Positions 5,384 through 6,796 of a stretch of DNA of 6,796 nucleotides are shown here, in pieces. Position 1 is the first letter of the stretch. Every line of letters begins with the position of its first letter. Origin of the DNA: Deltaproteobacteria bacterium (GTDB taxonomy: Bacteria; Chloroflexota; Dehalococcoidia; Dehalococcoidales; BS750m-G39); NCBI GenBank assembly GCA_013202445.1, contig JABMRW010000012.1, positions 1 through 6,796 of the forward strand, written 5' to 3'. The position numbers and the translations under genes are program-made. The notes under the pieces are model-generated. The model was not told the DNA's origin. It saw only the letters and a program-made list of their open reading frames with translations, and did no database searches.

Positions 5384-6646
5384 ATGAACATCACCGAACT
5401 GGAAACTAAAAGCCGGGAGGAGCTGCTGGAGCTGGCCAAGGATATGAATCTCAGCGCCTTTACCGGACTCAAGAAACAGGAGCTGGTCATGCGCCTGCTT
5501 CAGGCCAACGCCGAGAGCCAGGGCTTTATCTTCTGCGGCGGCATCCTGGAGATTACCGCCGAGGGCTACGGCTTTTTGAGACAGGGCAGCCTGCTGCCCG
5601 GCTCGGGGGATGTATACGTTTCTCAATCCCAAATCCGCCGCTTCGGCCTGCGCACCGGCGATGTCGTCGCCGGCCAGGGCCGGCCGCCGAAAAACGGCGA
5701 GAAATACTATGGCCTGGTGAGGGTGGAGGCGATTAACGATATTAACCCCGAGATGGCCAAGAAACGGCCCAATTTTGGCGCGCTGACGCCCACCTTCCCC
5801 GATAAACTGATTAACCTGGAGATCAACCCCGAAGAACTGTCCACCCGGCTGATTAACCTCATCGCTCCCATAGGCCGGGGACAGAGGGGCCTGATTGTAT
5901 CGCCGCCTAAAGCCGGTAAGACGATTCTGCTTAAATCTATCGCCAACGCCATGGCCACCAACTACAGCGATATTGATATCATAGTCTGCCTCATCGGCGA
6001 GCGGCCGGAGGAGGTTACCGACATGAGGCGGTCGGTGAAGGGGGAGGTTATAGCGGCTACCTTCGACGAGCCGGTGGAGAACCATACCCGCGTCGCCGAG
6101 CTGGCGCTGGAGAAGGCCAAGCGGATGGTAGAGACGGGCCGGGATGTGGTGATTTTGCTCGACGGCATTACTCGCCTCACCCGCTCCTATAACCTGTCCA
6201 TGCCTCCCAGCGGCCGCACCCTGTCCGGCGGTATCGACCCGGCAGCCCTTCACCCCTCCAAGCGTTTCTTCGGGGCCGCCCGCAACATGGATGAGGGCGG
6301 CAGCCTGACCATCATCGCCACCTGCCTCATAGATACCGGCAGCCGCATGGACGAGCTTATCTATGAGGAGTTTAAGGGAACGGGGAATATGGAGCTTCAC
6401 CTGGACCGCCGGCTGGCGGAGCGCCACGTCTTCCCGGCCATGGATATTCAGCGCAGTAGCACCCGGCGCGAGGAGCTGCTGCTGGACGAGGAGACACTGA
6501 AGCAGGTACGGCTGCTGAGGCGTATGGCTTCCATAATTGCTTCTGACTCCGTCAACTTTGCCGAGACCACCGAGCGGGTGCTTGACCGCATGCGCCGGAC
6601 CAAGTCCAACGCCGAGTTCCTGGCTAACCTGACTAAAGAGACATAG
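5384..6646 (+). CDS. rho: Transcription termination factor Rho
   Basis: Rho is a ring-shaped hexameric RNA-dependent ATPase that binds C-rich nascent RNA and dislodges RNA polymerase. With the ATG at 5384 the product has 420 residues, close to the 419 of E. coli Rho, without the large N-terminal insertions of actinobacterial forms. In this numbering: Rho N-terminal helical domain (about 3-42, LxELAKDMNLS then LKKQELVMRLL), cold-shock-type RNA-binding domain (about 48-118, EGYGFLR and DVYVSQSQIRRFGLRTGD), Walker A SPPKAGKT (173-180), Walker B VVILLDG (255-261) where many homologues have LLDS, Q-loop SGRTLSGG (276-283), RFFGAARNMDEGGSLTIIAT, and R-loop EEFKGTGNMELHLDR (328-342). All ATPase motifs look intact. 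It follows the transaldolase by 26 bp and ends the cluster before a strong intrinsic terminator. Alternative start at 5360 gives 428 residues. Confidence 0.97.
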   Translation: MNITELETKSREELLELAKDMNLSAFTGLKKQELVMRLLQANAESQGFIFCGGILEITAEGYGFLRQGSLLPGSGDVYVSQSQIRRFGLRTGDVVAGQGRPPKNGEKYYGLVRVEAINDINPEMAKKRPNFGALTPTFPDKLINLEINPEELSTRLINLIAPIGRGQRGLIVSPPKAGKTILLKSIANAMATNYSDIDIIVCLIGERPEEVTDMRRSVKGEVIAATFDEPVENHTRVAELALEKAKRMVETGRDVVILLDGITRLTRSYNLSMPPSGRTLSGGIDPAALHPSKRFFGAARNMDEGGSLTIIATCLIDTGSRMDELIYEEFKGTGNMELHLDRRLAERHVFPAMDIQRSSTRREELLLDEETLKQVRLLRRMASIIASDSVNFAETTERVLDRMRRTKSNAEFLANLTKET

Positions 6647-6651
6647 GGATT

Positions 6652-6706
6652 TTGCCTTAAACCGGCAAGGATAAAGGGGCTAAACTCCAAAATAAAATTG
6701 GGGAGT
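6652..6706 (+). repeat. Two hairpins in the rho 3' UTR
   Basis: TTGCC (6652-6656) pairs with GGCAA (6664-6668) around 7 bases, and ACTCC (6684-6688) pairs with GGAGT (6702-6706) around 13 mostly A/T bases. Neither is followed by a T run, so neither is a terminator by itself. They precede the main terminator and may stabilise the 3' end of the mRNA. Both stems are only 5 bp. Confidence 0.35.
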
Positions 6707-6710
6707 CCAA

Positions 6711-6738
6711 GAGGGGGCTAAAGCCCCCTCTTTTCTTT
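6711..6738 (+). terminator. Rho-independent terminator after rho
   Basis: GAGGGGGC (6711-6718) pairs perfectly with GCCCCCTC (6723-6730) around a TAAA loop; A6709-A6710 can extend the stem with T6731-T6732. TTTTCTTT (6731-6738) supplies the U tract. The minus-strand reading lacks a good T tail, so it serves the + strand cluster. It starts 65 bases after the rho stop codon. Confidence 0.9.
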
Positions 6739-6766
6739 CCTTCCCCCTCTTGTGAAGGAGACTAAC

Positions 6767-6792
6767 TTAGTGGGGCGTCTAAGAGGGGCGTC
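6767..6792. repeat. 13-bp tandem repeat at right edge
   Basis: TTAGTGGGGCGTC (6767-6779) is followed directly by TAAGAGGGGCGTC (6780-6792), 11 of 13 bases the same. The perfect palindrome ACTAACTTAGT (6761-6771) overlaps the left side. The window ends here, so more units may follow. Confidence 0.5.
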
Positions 6793-6796
6793 AGCC
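6770..6796 (+). CDS. Possible 5' end of a next gene (very tentative)
   Basis: A GTG at 6770 is preceded by AAGGAG (6755-6760) at a workable 9-base spacing, and its frame (beginning MGRLRGAS) stays open to the window edge, nine codons in all. The same frame is open from another GTG at 6752. It does not resemble ribosomal protein L31, which often follows rho. Nine codons are too few to judge, and the tandem repeat beneath it argues for non-coding DNA. Confidence 0.15.

Noticed and set aside
5255..6427. 390-codon minus-strand open frame opposite tal and rho
   Set aside because: It overlaps two highly conserved genes and its translation is low in recognisable motifs; it is a composition shadow.
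1..6796. CRISPR array, tRNA, rRNA, insertion sequence or attachment site
   Set aside because: No regularly spaced repeats with unique spacers, no cloverleaf-type sequence, no transposase or integrase frame, and no terminal inverted repeats were seen.

Overview
The window is a compact, GC-rich bacterial housekeeping cluster read entirely on the + strand: pyrG (CTP synthase), a large secreted multidomain lipoprotein with a caspase-fold protease core, a small transaldolase of the FSA/TalC type, and rho (transcription termination factor). The gaps are 29, 10 and 26 bp. There is one near-perfect sigma70-type promoter in front of pyrG and one strong intrinsic terminator after rho, so the four genes probably form one transcription unit. 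The neighbourhood pyrG / FSA-type transaldolase / rho, together with a lipoprotein carrying GEVED and DUF11 domains, fits a Chloroflexota bacterium, most likely of the class Dehalococcoidia. That is an inference from remembered gene order and style, not a proven assignment.

Region by region: 1-235 is non-coding and strikingly G-rich on the + strand, with a textbook G-quadruplex motif and spaced direct repeats. 236-326 holds the pyrG promoter, which sits inside an 11/12 inverted repeat whose right arm is itself a TTGACA box on the other strand. 327-1967 is pyrG. A perfect 11-bp GC stem overlaps the last pyrG codons, and alternative pairings around it can hide or free the strong ribosome binding site of the next gene. 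1997-4687 encodes the 896-residue lipoprotein: lipobox, unknown N-terminal domain, GEVED domain, Pro/Asn/Gly linker, caspase-like domain with His and Cys in place, CxCxCxC segment, DUF11-like domain and a C-terminal beta domain. 4698-5357 is the transaldolase, 5384-6646 is rho, and 6647-6796 carries three successive hairpins (the last a terminator), a short tandem repeat, and perhaps the first codons of another gene.

PyrG makes CTP, the transaldolase interconverts sugar phosphates of the pentose phosphate route that supplies ribose for nucleotides, and Rho ends transcripts; all three are ordinary core functions. The lipoprotein is the odd one out: an extracellular, cysteine-rich putative protease inserted in a core operon. 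It is the best candidate here for undescribed biology. Its function is not known to me; only its domain layout and catalytic dyad can be read from the sequence.
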